NCBI RefSeq assembly: GCF_028453695.1
Contig: NC_135776.1
Coordinates: 8,502,663 to 8,566,662, forward strand
DNA from: Augochlora pura
Lineage: Eukaryota > Arthropoda > Insecta > Hymenoptera > Halictidae
Direction: 5' to 3'
Length of the DNA stretch: 64,000 bases
Below, piece by piece: positions 21,973 through 35,407 of this stretch (within the stretch, counting starts at the first letter, position 1; each line of letters begins with the position of its first letter). The translations under genes and the position numbers were made by a program. Below the pieces are notes generated by a model. That model saw nothing but the letters and a program-made list of their open reading frames with translations, was not told the origin of the DNA and ran no database searches.

Positions 21973-24161
21973 ATCTTGAATTGAAAACTGTTCTTCATGC
22001 TAAAACAGTGAATTCTACAACCTTAATGACAAGATCATTTCAACTCATTCTCAATGAGATGTTTTAATTTATTGAACATCATTGAAATCTTCTAAACATT
22101 ATGCAGTACATCGAGTCACACATTCACATCTGAACATAAACATACTGTTATTCTTGTTCTTGGAAGCAATAAAGTAGAACAGTTTTACATTTCATTGGCA
22201 ATTACCGAGGCTATACGTGCTCAAAATGGCGGTCGAAAAATTGTGCTGGAAAATTGAAATCACTTGTCCGATTCCTCGTATTATACATTTTCTGTTTCTC
22301 CTGATTTCACCTCGTTAGACTTTTATTGGCGAAGTAAAGTAGATTTATGACATAAAAATAATGACGCTGGAAGAGATAACAAAGAGAATTGTAACTTTCT
22401 GCTTCAACAAAGACATAATAAAGTTTAACATCTGACAAAGTAACTTTTACGTTGTTACTGATGTTTAAATGAAACTTTCCAAAACTATCATACTATTTAT
22501 ATATTTATATATTTTTTTTGTATTATTTATATATTTATATATTTTTCATATCGTATTATTTATATATTCAACGAAAAATCGATATCTTGTTGAATTTTTT
22601 GAAATATATAGGATGTCTCAACTAAAGAAGACATTGAAGACAAACGTTTAGATTTTTACTGACATTTAACCAAAAAACTATCAAAGTTCTATTTCTAGAT
22701 TTCTATTTAATATTATTTTTAGTATAGTAATATATAAATATAGCGTTTCGATGAGTACTTGTTTAAATATCACTATAATAATGTAGAAGTTATTTCGACT
22801 CTATAATTATTCGCAATACTGTGGTTAATAAAGGAATTAAAAGCTATTTTAATTTTTTATTATTTTAATTATTATGCGAAATAAATATTCTCTACCCCGA
22901 TTACAACAAACAGAAGCTAAACAGAAATTTATTCTAATTCTTAACATTTTTAATCAGCTGAAAATACTTTAACAGCATGTTAAATCTATGGCCAGCATTT
23001 ACTATTTTGTATTTCACTTTTATGATAATTGTTAATATCAATATTTTATAAATTTACTGATTATAAAATTCAAATATTGACGTCAAGTATATACATTAAT
23101 TTTAGCACATATTTCAGTACATATAAATAATAATCGCAATCGCCTCTCGCTTTTCGTTCATCGTTCGATTATTCAATTATACCATTTATACCAATTTAAT
23201 AAAAATAACTTCTCAATATGTGCAGAAAATCTGCCGTGTAATTATTGCACTACGGGTTTAAAATATTTAAATATTTTACTTTAAAATGATCCATCTGAAT
23301 GAAAAAACTTTGCAAATGTGTCTCTAGTTGTGAAAAAAAAAACGATGCATGTCATAGCATTGAAGGATTTATGCACTTATTATAGAACATAAAATTTATC
23401 TATTTATCAGTAGAAGAAGCGTGAAAACAAATTTTATTGGCTCGTAAAGAATAATGCAACTTAACCGAAGTCCAGAATGTTTAATTCATATGTACTGAAA
23501 ACAACATGAGACGTAATTTAACTTTATAAACTATTAAACATCTATTACAATTCAAATTTATAATAAAAATTCATTATACTTAAATAGTATTTCAATTTCT
23601 ATTAAATAATCTATTTAAATTTTCATAAAATTCTGTTATAATCGTTAAAAGTCTATTATAATGAATTTTATTTGTATTTAACATTACCTGCAATCTTTAA
23701 AAATCTATAATAATTTAAATCCGAAGATAACTCTACTATAATTTAGAGAATAAGATTTCAAGAATTCAACGAAATTGCTTGCACTTCTTCTTTGTAATAA
23801 TTTTTCATTCTATACTCTCATCAATCTCCTAATATGTTATACATTATTCCGTTGTAAAATGGAGTAACTAACATTAACAATTTCACTACAAATTACTATT
23901 TGTTGTAACATGCAAGTAACACGTACAGAGTGAACGAAGGAACTTTTTCGTTTGGAATATTATATTTGTGATAAATATTTGTTCTTGATAATATGAACCA
24001 ATATCAAAACGTTATATTAATTGTTCTCTTGAAGACATACGGTATAATAAACTTTAGATTTAACGCATTTATGTTAAAAATGCACAGCTGCGATCTGAAA
24101 CACAAGCAAACTAAAAAAAGCTGAAGAAGATTGATGCATTAGGTTTAGTTCAATCAAAGTA
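21973..24161. other. AT-rich non-coding DNA
   Basis: No gene. The TATATTTATATA-type run at 22495-22570 and the CTATTATAATTTAAAT words at 23520-23760 (shared with 3.7, 27.9 and 29.1 kb) are the only structure. Confidence 0.45.
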
Positions 24162-24165
24162 TTAA

Positions 24166-24205
24166 CCCTTTGCACTTAAAATTATTCAAATTGTAAATCC
24201 AAACT
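24166..24205 (-). mobile_element. Solo end of piggyBac-like MITE family 1
   Basis: TTAA (24162-24165) followed by CCCTTTGCACTTAAA and a GTAAATCCAAA-like interior resembling the left end at 43117. No opposite end found, so the copy is truncated or decayed. Confidence 0.5.
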
Positions 24206-26185
24206 ACCCTTTTCTTAACTATAGATCTAGATTATTTTGATTTATATATTCTTAACTATAAATCTAAAGTAACATTTAGAAACAAGCGTATATCAAATTT
24301 GGTACAGAAAAATTAATCATTTCTCAAGTTTAGAAAAAATTCAGTAATGAATATTATAAAATGATTACTAACCTGATTATAATTATTATAATAATTATTA
24401 TAATTACTTATTACTTGCACTGATCAGTGTATCTTTTAAAAAGTGTTATTGTGTTTTCATGGTTCTTTACGCCCATAAAGTTCACACACCGTGCGCTCTG
24501 CCATTTTCCTTACGACACGTACCAAAATTAAGAAATTTGTTCGATCAATTGCCGTGAAAAAGTCTCCGTAATTGCAACAACTGTAAAATGAAAGTTTAGC
24601 GTTAACGCACGGCAAGTATCAAAGTATCAAAACGAACGCGTACACCGTGCGACGTTTTTGCGTAGGAAACCACAGAGTCACGCGATAAAACAGCAATTAA
24701 AGAGAAAAATGAAATTCGCCTTGTGCGGCACGACAGGATCGCTTTCAAGGAAGAAACGCTCAAAAATGGAGCAAAGTCGTTTAGAAGAATCGTTCTTCGC
24801 GCGCCGATCTAAAGCGTGACAGTTACTTCTACGGCGCACAGAGAGCCTTGTAAAAAAACGATGACGAACAAGAAACGTGTCTTACAGAGAAACGAGCTTC
24901 ACCTGAGACAGTTTCTCAAGTTAACGGAGCGTGCAACCAGAGAACTTGTTTATTGTTCCATATTCGGCTCGCCGAACCTTGTGCGAATTAATTGTTACAT
25001 TTATATTCAAGGAAAAGTGAAACAGTGTCTAGTGTCAAAGTTCGAGGTGACTCGGCAGCCACTTGCGGCGAATTTGTTTTAATTAGCTCTGCCCACAACC
25101 TTCTCCCACCTTTGTGCGCTTAAAAAACGAAAACTTACTTTTCAGTGGACAATGCACGTTCCTTTCCTTTGTTTACGCTAACTGGTGCTCGCTGCTGGGT
25201 AATATTTATGGAGAAAATGTTTGAAATACTAGTTTAAGAAGGATATTAATTTTAATATATAAATATGTAATAAAATATTTTATTAAGTAAAATATTTTGT
25301 TTTAACAATGTTAAACGTAGAATAAATTAAATCGTGGAAATAAATATTGTATTTTTATAATCTAAAACATGAAATAAATCAGTCTTTATTTTAACAGCAT
25401 AAAATAGAAAAATAAATAGCTTTTATTTTAATAAGAGAAAATACGGAAATAAATGAAATTTATTGTCTTTTTAAATACAGCGATTCGTACGTAATGAAGT
25501 ACAAAATGCAGGAGAAAAATATATACTTTATTTGTTATAGATTATCAAAATAAAGGCGCCATGATATAGTCAAATAAAATTATTTTATTTCGTTGTTAAT
25601 GAGTTAAATAAATAAAATATTCGCAAGAATGCACAAATAGTTTAAAAATTTTTCAAATAAGTTACTATTTGAAATATTATTCTAAAAGTCTGTTAACTTT
25701 GAAAACAATTTGCAATAATATTTTAACAACGCGTGCAAAGATTTTTATTACATAAGGAAATATGTTAAAGTTTTTAGATCGTTCAAAACTTAAGATGGCA
25801 AATTGTCTGAGCAAATTATTGTTTAGAACACTTTACAATTAATCTGATCAGGAAATATTAAAATTCGTGTTTAGAAATAAATTTGGTAATTAAATATACA
25901 GACTTGGTATCTTCAACATTGCGAAATAAACTAAAACAGTGGAATAGTATCTTTTATGCAAGACTTTCATTTCGGTGAAATCAAGTTTAATCATTCACGG
26001 TTCTGAAGTACTACCTGCATCAAATTATCTACCTCATCAGATTACTTTTACTTGCAGTGGGTGAGTACTAGTTAAGGTATTACAATTCTTTGAGTATTAT
26101 CATCTGCGACATATTTAAGATGAAATTGTTAAAAATTTGATATTATGTTTATTTCATAGAGATAGGTTTCTTCGAAATGATAAGA
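24206..26185. other. Mostly AT-rich non-coding DNA
   Basis: A GC-richer patch at 24480-25140 carries an 88-aa plus frame (24816-25082) rich in Lys, Arg and Thr with no recognised domain. The rest is AT-rich without ordered repeats. Confidence 0.4.
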
Positions 26186-26525
26186 AATTGTTTAATTTTT
26201 GATTGTCGACATTGCAAATATGTTAGGTATACATGTATTGTCGTAAAATCGCTATAAATCTATTAAAATATATTTTTGTTATTTTTATCAATGACAGATT
26301 CCAAATTGTTCAATTCTTGATTGTCGATATTGCAAATATGTTAGGTGTACATGTATTGTCGTAAAATCGTTATAAATCTATTGAAATATATTTTTGTTAT
26401 TTTTATCAATGACAGATTCCAAATTGTTCAATTCTTGATTGTCGATATTGCAAAAATATATTCTCGTGAAAATCAATATAAATGTGCAGAAATATATTTA
26501 TGTTACTTTTATGAAACAAAATAAG
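26186..26525. repeat. 118-bp tandem repeat, about 2.9 copies
   Basis: Units beginning AAATTGTT(T/C)AATT start at 26186, 26304 and 26422. The first two are about 95% alike by eye; the third drifts after its first 40 bases. The unit is AT-rich and non-coding. Confidence 0.9.
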
Positions 26526-28989
26526 ATTGCTGCTTTGAATAGTCTATAATCCATTGTTAAATAAACCAAATAACGAAAATATTAAACAGTGATAAAATTT
26601 GAAAAATGTAATACTTATTGTTTAAATTATAGTTGTAGGTACACATAGATGTTAAACACACTTGTTAAAAATCATATATTTTTCAGTGATGATTATAATT
26701 ATACCATCTTTGGTTAAAATTATCTCAGTTTCATAAACATTCGAATTTAATTTATTTAGAATCAAAGGAACAATAATCAATTATTTTCTGTAATATATAA
26801 ATAACAAAATTTTCGTCATTTGACGATTGTTGATTGTTTGCAAAATGACGAAGTTTTGTCATGTGTTAATCATTCGGTTCAATTTGGAAAATGTTATTTC
26901 GTTCTACAGTGTGTTCGAACACTTTCGTGACTCACTGTACTTATTTATGGATCATCGACTACGACTACCACTGTGCCCGCACGGGCTTACTCACTGAATG
27001 GGAGCCATTGGCTGACCTTGGTTAACCTTGACAAATGTGTGTCATTGCCTTCGCCATGCCCGAAGACACAGCGCCACGCAAATGCGCACATAACTCCAAT
27101 TTCGGCTGTACCAGTCCAGAAACAGAAAGTGAATACTAATTGGAACGGAGTATAGTCATCAACAGATTGCTGATCTTTATGCGTTTCTATTAATCACTAT
27201 TGCAAGACTTATAAGTGCACGAAGGTTACCAACGTCTCAGCCTTTAACTCCCAACCGTTCTTTATTTTTACTACATTATCTGTCTTGTCATATCAAATTG
27301 ATATTATCAAAGACACGAATAAGGTGGAGCGATAAATAATTAATTTTGCAAATTCTTTCTGTAAAATTGAAAACGTAAAATGAGGTGAGACAAATTTTAA
27401 CGCTAATTGTATCGAGTATTAAAAATGACTCGCCTGTACTGCTTTATATTTAGTGCATTGAATTTATTTAGTTCTTTTTTTAATTTCTATGTAAATGTAT
27501 GTTGGGATGAATAAATTAATTAATGATGTTTTGATTCATGTGTTTATAATTTTTATAATAAAGAAGAAGAATCATCGAATCTGCCATTTGACCATCGATA
27601 GCGCGGTTTATATTAATGAATATCATTTACCTTTTCAAAAATAATATAGTTAATAATAAAAATACTGAGACACTTTTTAAAGTGAAACAATTAATTGCGT
27701 TAAACGATATGAATTTCTTTTAGATAATATATAATATAATCTTGACGTAAATGTAATTAAAATTTATATTATATTGAAATCTACTACAATTTAAATTCTG
27801 GTCAAAAATTCATTATAATCAAACTTACTTCGATTTAAATCCAATTGTGATTAAAGTTTACTAAATATCTATCGTAATTAAAATTGAATGTAAAATGTTT
27901 AATAAAAATCCACTGTAAATCACTATATGAAATACTATAGGTCACAATAATTCAAATACCTTTGAAGTATCTATTATAATTTGAATTCTTACTCAAAATT
28001 CATTATAAAAAGGTACAGTGAAGGCATCGAAAAATTATAAATACCTAGTTACCTTATTATTAAATAATTAGAAATGTTGAAAGATAAAGTACACTTTTAT
28101 TTAAGTCTTGCATATAATTTTTATAATACGTATAGTAGTAGTAATATTTCTAATATAACTCGCTATAAATAATAATCTTATACCTTTAGTGTAATTATTC
28201 ATAAATCAAACATTAAAAATTATAAAACTTAGACCTCGGTTTTCAAGGCCCATCGCGCACCAATTAAATACCATAGAATTACCAATGACAAACCATGGCA
28301 TGGAATCGACTTACATCATCTAGGCACGCGGTAATTTCCGATTTCTTTTTCGAAAAGATTTTCTATCATCGCATGGCGCAGAGCTCTATTATAGCCATGT
28401 CCATTGTATGCGATGACAAAAGACTACACTTTGCCTCCGAGTAAACTTTGCCTTAATTAACGATTCAGGCTACGTGAAAGCGCGCTCTGTCAACGAATTT
28501 CCTGTTATACGTTTCACGACACACGCTCGTATCTGTTTAATGTTAATAATCTCGTCAACCGTGCGGACCTTTAATGCAGTTAATATTCACATTACTTTTG
28601 CCAAAGAGGTCAAAGAACGCCGTTTCAAATTTTAGTTCGACGCTGTTTGTCACCAAAGGACTTAAAAGACCTCTTTCAAAATCTTAATTAAATCTTTGGT
28701 AAGCCGGGGTCATAAGTGACCCAACACCAAATTTTTATTTTATTACTCTTATATTATTTTATTTTATTATTCTTGTTAGTTATAGTAAATGTTTAATGTG
28801 AAATTTAATTGTAATGAATTTTTATTGTAAATTTGAATTCTAGCAGATTCTTGATAGTAAATAAAATAATGAAAACTAATGATAGTCAATTTTTATAGAA
28901 TCGTAAATAAAACTTGTAAATAGTAAGTGATTTTTAATAGTATTTCATTTCGAATATGAGTAAAATTTATTATAATTGTCTTGTTGTAG
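26526..28989. other. Mostly AT-rich non-coding DNA
   Basis: A GC-richer patch at 26950-27130 has a 60-aa frame, unrecognised. Decayed TATAATTTAAATTC words appear at 27770-28010. GC-richer DNA at 28230-28620 has no open frame of note. GGGGTCATAAGTGACCC (28702-28718) is a short inverted repeat of the kind seen at TTAA-element ends. Confidence 0.4.
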
Positions 28990-29290
28990 ATTTTCAATAG
29001 AAATAGAAATACAATTTTTTTTTGTAGAAATACAAATTTTAACATTTTTAATTGTGCTAGATATGTAATGGAAAAATTATTTAACTAAAAGATATTTTTA
29101 ATATAAATTTAAATACAAATTTCTAATTATAATATATGTGTTTAACAGAAATATAAATATAAATTTTTAATTATAACGTACGTTTTCAATAGAAATGTAA
29201 ATACAAATTTCTAGTTATAATAAATTTTTAATATAAACATAAATGTAAATTCCTAATTAAGATAGATTTTTTAATAGAAATTTAGAAATG
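28990..29290. repeat. 44-bp minisatellite, at least four units
   Basis: Units at 29117, 29161, 29205 (42 bases) and 29247 begin AAATTTCTAATTATAA or close variants and contain AATAGAAAT. Older copies extend to the left. Confidence 0.85.
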
Positions 29291-31499
29291 AATTTTGTAC
29301 GAGCGAAAACTGCATTACAGTGGATTCATCGCCGAACTGTTTCGCGCGGAACAGGCAAAAGAATCAGTCGTCGATCTTCATTCACCTCCCACACGTTTTT
29401 CATCCCGAGTGCAACGGTTGCGCAACAGCAATCGCCGTATTAGATAACAGTTCAATCGGCGCGCGACTGTGAGAACTCTCGTCTTGAAACAGTGCATTAA
29501 AGTGTGTGCATTTTACGCCGCCACCCTTTCACTTTCGAGCTCTTTGTTCCCATTGATTGGACCGTTCTTCTCACGCCGCCGTTAGAAAAAAAAACCCATT
29601 GCGTTTTGTATACGCTTTTTTTCACCCCGTGAATTGGGCCACCGTGTCATTTCGTTTGTTTTTTTTTGTCATGAAATTTCACGAAAAATGCCACCTCGCT
29701 AATTACTTCGCCCGCCTTTTCCATTCATACACACTGCAGCTCCGAATGAATTATATCGCAGATATACATTGTGCTTTATTTGTTCTCGCGAAATATATCC
29801 CAATGAGCAAATTAACTCTTTATCCTAAATGTTATTCACATTATAGTAGATTATTATTTATTCGTTATTATTATTCATTTAATAAATTAATTTATTATGT
29901 GGTGAAGATATACTTATTACATAATTACTATTGTGTTAATATTCCATTTGTTACTTAGTTAGTTAATTTATTAATAATATTTAAAAATCCAGTTAGTAAC
30001 TTATGCTATTTACTAGCGAATTAAGTTATTGATTCATAATATTTACTATTACATTAATTTATTAATAAAATTGTAATTAGTGTTGTGAATAAGTTAATTG
30101 ATTAATTAATAGTGTACACTGTAAAATTAATTTATTGAGAGGTTTATAATTGACATTGTGAGTTAATTATGCGATTTAAATGAATACATTACACATTTAA
30201 CTCTTAGTAAATTTACCAATTTATTAATAATATTTAACAATTAATATTAGTTCGTTCAAAATCGAAAAAATATTTTATAAATCGATAATTTCAACTCCAA
30301 GTGTTATCATTTGGATTCAAAGCAAATGAAACAAGATGGTTTTTCCTTTCTTTTTGCTTTGGATTGTCATGAACCACGTAATGATGGCAACAAAATTTCA
30401 ATGAAACGTTCTCGATAAAACAGATATAATTCAAAAGTTTAATTGTTTATACTTCAATGAAATCCATTGTGTTCTTTGAATACTCATAAATGTATGTACC
30501 AAAACCAAATGCAGAAACTACGACGAGAATTTTCTCTGTTATACTGTTCATTTTAAGAAATTGAAAATAATATAAAAGTATAACTACATAACTGTATAAT
30601 AAATGTGTGAAACGTTATTTACAATTGTAATCAATGTTAACAATGTTTTTTTAATATATATAACGTCGATGAATTGAGGTTATAACTGAAGAAATGGCGA
30701 CAGATAATAATTAAAAATGAAGAAAAATGGTCTCTTTAATTGTGCGTTTAAATATTATTCCGAAGTGGATACAGAAAATTTGATACACTAAAGAGCAAAA
30801 TTAATATCACTAATTTTTGATAAAAAAATTGTCAATCATAAAATTATTACTCTTTTTAAGATTAATGTTTGATTTCTCTAGTTAACAATACTATTTTTAA
30901 TTCTAATTTTTAATATCCTTTTTGTCATTTGAAAATGCAATAAACCTAACAAATCAACACAAAACGCGCATAGAACATATACTGATTTTACATCCAAGTT
31001 ACACTAAACACACACTTGCATGTGAGATAGAAATCTAACCGTGCAGTCTCGTCGCGATGTCTCTTGATTGATTCTAATACCAGCGGCTAGTTTATCATTT
31101 AAAGTGCTATAACTTTACGAGAGAAAATCGCAGAGACTTAAATTGCACCTCAAATTGAAGAGGAAAATCTGAACTTTAAAATATTATAAACGACATCCTA
31201 GAAGAAATTTTTCCAAATCCACAGAGAGTGTTAAAAAATTATACAATATTAAAAATTGATATTAAAAATTAATACTAAAAATTAAATATACCGTCGTCAA
31301 TTAGAGACCACAAGCTGTAATTTTAAAAAGAAACATCACAATTTTATTTTAACTTTTAACAAAGTTACAGCTGTTCAAATATTGACCATTTCTTAACCAA
31401 AAATAAGTGTTGCTTTGATTATGCTACGGAGCTTTTTGCAAAAATATTTAAAAATCGTTTGAAAAATTATATCCAAAACCAAAAATACCTGTTTAAACA
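29291..31499. other. Non-coding DNA
   Basis: A GC-richer patch at 29310-29760, with a 133-aa plus frame (29557-29958) whose second half is AT-rich Tyr/Ile-rich sequence, shows no recognised family. The remainder is AT-rich. Confidence 0.4.
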
Positions 31500-32110
31500 G
31501 TTCTTTCCTCGACAGCCTGTATACAAATGGCAAACGTAGAGATCCGTTTCGTTAACCGAACGGTATTGACACGAAAGCATCAGCGGATGACGATCAATAT
31601 TGACTTACAGAAACGCCGTTATAGAACGGAAACGAAATTACCGACTCCCGCGTTTCCTGTATGAGTAATGGATTAATGACCGTGGCGCCGTTTTTACGCA
31701 CACTATTCCGCGGAAAGTTTCTCGTTCCGATAAACCAGTTTACTTCGGATCAACTGGTATGGAACCGGACACTCTCTCCGGGTGAACTATGCGTGCACTA
31801 TATCTACACGTCGAAAAATCCTTACACCGTGTTACAGTTTGGAGGTCCTGTTTTTCGTCAGAGCATCTCAGATTTCTTTAAAACCATAGTCTGCGTTGCT
31901 ACGACGATCGACATAGTCTGCGCGAAGATCATCATGCACACCGTCAGTTTCGTTTCAGTTTTCATCCCTGCAACTTCGCCGTTTTTTAAAATGTACGCGC
32001 CGCGTCAACAGTACAAGATATTTTAGGTGTTCGTGCGATACCTACATGGAGGCATAATTCGTGATCAGTATGGAATAATAGTGCAGTGAAAGTGAACGTT
32101 AGTGTAATCT
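31500..32110. other. GC-richer island with a 121-aa plus frame
   Basis: The frame 31661-32026 opens at ATG and is hydrophobic in its second half, but has no signal or domain I recognise. CpG-rich island sequence explains an open frame of this length. Possible conserved regulatory DNA. Confidence 0.35.
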
Positions 32111-32329
32111 GTGTCGTTTTACATACATTTTACAATTTCCAGATTACAACATTTACAACTGAATGGATGAGTTTTCCATTAATAATATTTGTGAGAATAT
32201 TGAAATTAATATAAAATTCGTAAAATTCTTGTTCGTTACTTTGATCGTGGTTCAAAGCAGTCGCGACCCGGCTTCGGTCAGCTGACTCGCGCGCGTAGGT
32301 GCAGGTTGAATCCTCCTGCGCGCGCAGCT

Positions 32330-32453
32330 ATCTTTTTTCATTAAATATTCGTTAACAAAGCCGCGGATTGCATTTCGGCAAAGAAAAAAGTTACTTGAAA
32401 TTGCCTAAGGAACCCCCCATTTCCCGGAGTATGTATAATTTTGAAACACCCTG
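32330..32453 (-). mobile_element. Right-end fragment of the CAGGGTGTCCC MITE family
   Basis: Shares TTCGTTAACAAAGCCGCGGATT, a run of CAAAGAAAAAAGTTACTTGAAAT type, and the end GAAACACCCTG followed by TA (32454-32455) with the complete elements at 35408 and 58008. The left half is missing or unrecognisable. Confidence 0.6.
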
Positions 32454-32884
32454 TATACGGATAGAGGATCGCGCGCGCGGTAATCTCGAATCTATTCGTC
32501 TTCGGCCAAGTTTCAGCGGGGGATAACTAAAACATAAATCTTCGGTGGTACTAGAAACTTCTCAGACTCGATAATAAACAAAGTTTGTGATGTCGTAGGT
32601 AGTTACAGATCAACACGGTGATAATAATACGGTGAGGAAATTGGCGATTCCATGAAATTGTTTGGGAAATTAGCATAAGGAAGCGATTACGGGTCGGCAC
32701 GTGGAGGTAGTTATGGGAAGTGTGGAAAGTTGGTGGATTTATTGAGATTTATTCGACGGAGAAATATGCTAAATTGATTGTTCAGTAGTTGATTTGTGGG
32801 AGAAGTGAACGCGTGAAGAATGGAACAATGAATACAGTTGAAAGACTTGATTCGCAGGGCTGAATTTCATCTGCGCGAGGGAGG
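32454..32884. other. Non-coding DNA
   Basis: Moderate composition, purine-rich toward the right. No gene or element end recognised. Confidence 0.45.
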
Positions 32885-33470
32885 AGTATATTTTGCAAAG
32901 GATTTAATATAGTTCAGATTTAAATGAATCTAATTTGCAAAAGGATTAGTGTAATTTGATTATAATTTGTGTAAGAATGAATATCACTTGCGAAGGGATG
33001 AATTTATAGTGAGGAATGAATGGATATAGATTGCAAAGAATTAACTGAACTTTGAGAAGAACGAATATGATTTGCAAAAGAAACAATATGATTTGCAAAA
33101 GAAACAATATGATTTGCAAAAGAATGAGTTATAGTGAGAAAGAATAAATATAACTTGCAAAAGACAAATATGATTTACAAAAGAAAGAATATCATTTGTA
33201 GAAGAATGAATATAATTTGCAAAAGGATGAATTTTTACGGGATGACTATAATATATCTTGCAATGTAAACAAATATATTTTGCAAAAGAGTGAACTTCGT
33301 TTGGAAAAGGATGAATTTCAATTTCAAAATGATGAATTTCAATTGAAAAATGATGAATTTCAATTCCAAAATGATGAATTTCAATTCCAAAATGATGAAT
33401 TTCAATTCCAAAATGATGAATTTCAATTCTAAAATGATGAAATGATTTCAATTGTAAAATGATGAATTTA
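32885..33470. repeat. 21-bp minisatellite, two variants
   Basis: Left part: AATATGATTTGCAAAAGAAAC units (33066-33123) with decayed copies around. Right part: ATGATGAATTTCAATT units at 33329, 33350, 33371, 33392, 33413 and 33434, an exact 21-base step. As 21 is a multiple of three, several frames stay open (71 aa plus at 33217-33432; 136 aa and 63 aa minus), reading heptads such as FQFQNDE or HHFGIEI. Those are by-products unless expression is shown. Confidence 0.92.
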
Positions 33471-35190
33471 TGATCAGGAAACCAGCAAAGCGTTTTCCAT
33501 ATAGAGAATCCTATTCGATCGCAATTGTTTGTCGGAAAAATTGCACGTATCTGCAGACGAGATTACGGACACTTCATCACGTTTCTGTCAATATGAAATA
33601 GATTTCGAAATTGTATTCTCCGGGACGGGAGAAATATGGCGTTCGCTCTCTGTATTGCTTCCGCGATGCGCCGAGGAAAGATGCATTCATAGCCGAGATG
33701 ACGTGACGCGTCGATACGTACAATACGTTGAACTACACTTTCCTATAGAAACATGGAATATCATTTTGCACTCTACCTCTTTCAAGCAATTTTTATATAA
33801 GGGGTGTTCCGCAATATTTCACGCACTTTGCAACTGCATTGGAACTAGAGTTGTTCTTAATGTTCAACGTATAAATCGTAAAATGAAGAAATTATTCATT
33901 ATATACATTAATTATTATTAATAATATTGATGGGTACAATAATACTGTTTTATTATAATAGTTTAAACTAAATATTTCGAGGTATTTATTTCCTTGCGTA
34001 TAGACATAATAAAACATTTTGATGTAATTATATAATACAATATAACTACTTGTTTATTATTTAAACATACGGTTTCTTTTAAGTGTTTTATTTATGTTTA
34101 TGTACGAAATCTTAGACTATTCTCTTTACTCCACTAATACAGAAAATAATAATATAAATAATATAATATTAAAATCGTTTTTTAATAAAAATGTTAAGGT
34201 TATATTTCAAGGTTATGTTTCTCTTGAGGAATTCTCCTCAATATAAAATCTAACACAGTACGGGTTAAAATAATGGCTTTTAAATATTTTGTTTAAACAT
34301 TGTTGGAATCACGAAAACATTTTCACAGAAAATAATTGAACATATTTTTGCATTTAAACATATATTACACCTATTATAATAAAAATAGCAAAAAATCTGA
34401 ATAAATTCAATGTTGTTTCTCTCATAAAACAACACAGGTAGAATACCTTTAGTGTTAACTACTTTATCATAGTACTTTTGCTTTAATATTCAATGCACCT
34501 AATGTAACATTATGAACTGTAACTATTGCTTAGTTTTAAAACAACTCTACCACGAAAATTAAATTTTTTTAACATCAAATATAAAAAGTATAAAGAGCAA
34601 AATTTACAATATTTATAATTAATATGTTCTATTTGATCAACAAGCAACGAAGACAAATTAAGAAGTCTGATGAAGTTTAGCAAGCATAACCATCTTCATC
34701 ATAATTTTATTTACACAAAATAATAAATAGAAAAACAACTTCTTCAGTACAGTAAAGAAATTGCGTCAAATTTCACAAGTATGTAATAAGAAGAATAAAT
34801 ATATAATAACAAGAATAAATATATAACAACCAGAATAACTGGAATAAATAACCAGTAGGACAATTGTTACAGGTAAACCGAAGTTTCTGGCCAGGAATAT
34901 TTGCATTTCTCTATTGATTTCCATGGGGGATCACAGCGTGACCGATCCTCGTATTTTCCTCAGCAAATTCCGACTTAGAGAATGTATTGTCTCCTAAATC
35001 TCGTGATCCCCGATCAATATTGCTACAGGAACTATCAGCCTCTCGAACCTCTATAGTACTCCATTACTATTGTCTCTTATGCGTTCAAATCATTCACCGA
35101 ATTCCGAACATTTACATTGCAGAATATTCGGTAGAGATCGAACACTATACGATAAATGTATCGATCACTGTGGTATCGTGCTCCGATCTA
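33471..35190. other. Non-coding DNA
   Basis: A GC-richer patch at 33480-33790 has a 130-aa plus frame (33529-33921), unrecognised. At about 33801 AGGGGTGTTCC resembles a TA-element end but has no partner. The remainder is AT-rich. Confidence 0.4.
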
Positions 35191-35280
35191 ATTTATTTTA
35201 ATTCTATTTATCTTTATTCTATTTATTTTAATTCTATTTATATTTATTCTATTTATTTCTATTCTATTGATTTAATTATA
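35191..35280. repeat. TTTATTCTATT-type tandem repeat
   Basis: Pyrimidine/TA-rich words of about 11-12 bases recur; the tail of a 101-aa plus frame reads Ser-Ile-Tyr-Phe repeats from it. Confidence 0.75.
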
Positions 35281-35407
35281 TTATTATTGTAGGGGTTTTC
35301 ACTAGTATGATAAGTAAAATGGTCGCGAGTCGTAAAATATAAAATGAATGACACTGCGTGTGAAGGATTGTAAGCAAGAGAGATCTGTCATCGAAGCGGA
35401 CTATATA

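Noticed and set aside
22612..22630. TAGGATGTCTCAACTA as another CAGGGTGTCCC end
   Set aside because: Too many mismatches, no partner end and no continued similarity.
28321..28341. Sequence resembling the animal miR-124 core (GGCACGCGGT)
   Set aside because: The flanking bases do not match the mature miRNA and no opposite arm that could pair lies within the expected distance.
32280..32330. tRNA-like words (GGTTGAATCCTCC) suggesting a tRNA or tRNA-derived SINE
   Set aside because: No acceptor or anticodon arm fits, and the stretch aligns with the GC-rich loop of the CAGGGTGTCCC MITE family.
33041..33451. 136-aa minus frame as a gene
   Set aside because: It results from a 21-base unit that keeps several frames open at once; listed as a repeat, with the expression test given in the findings.
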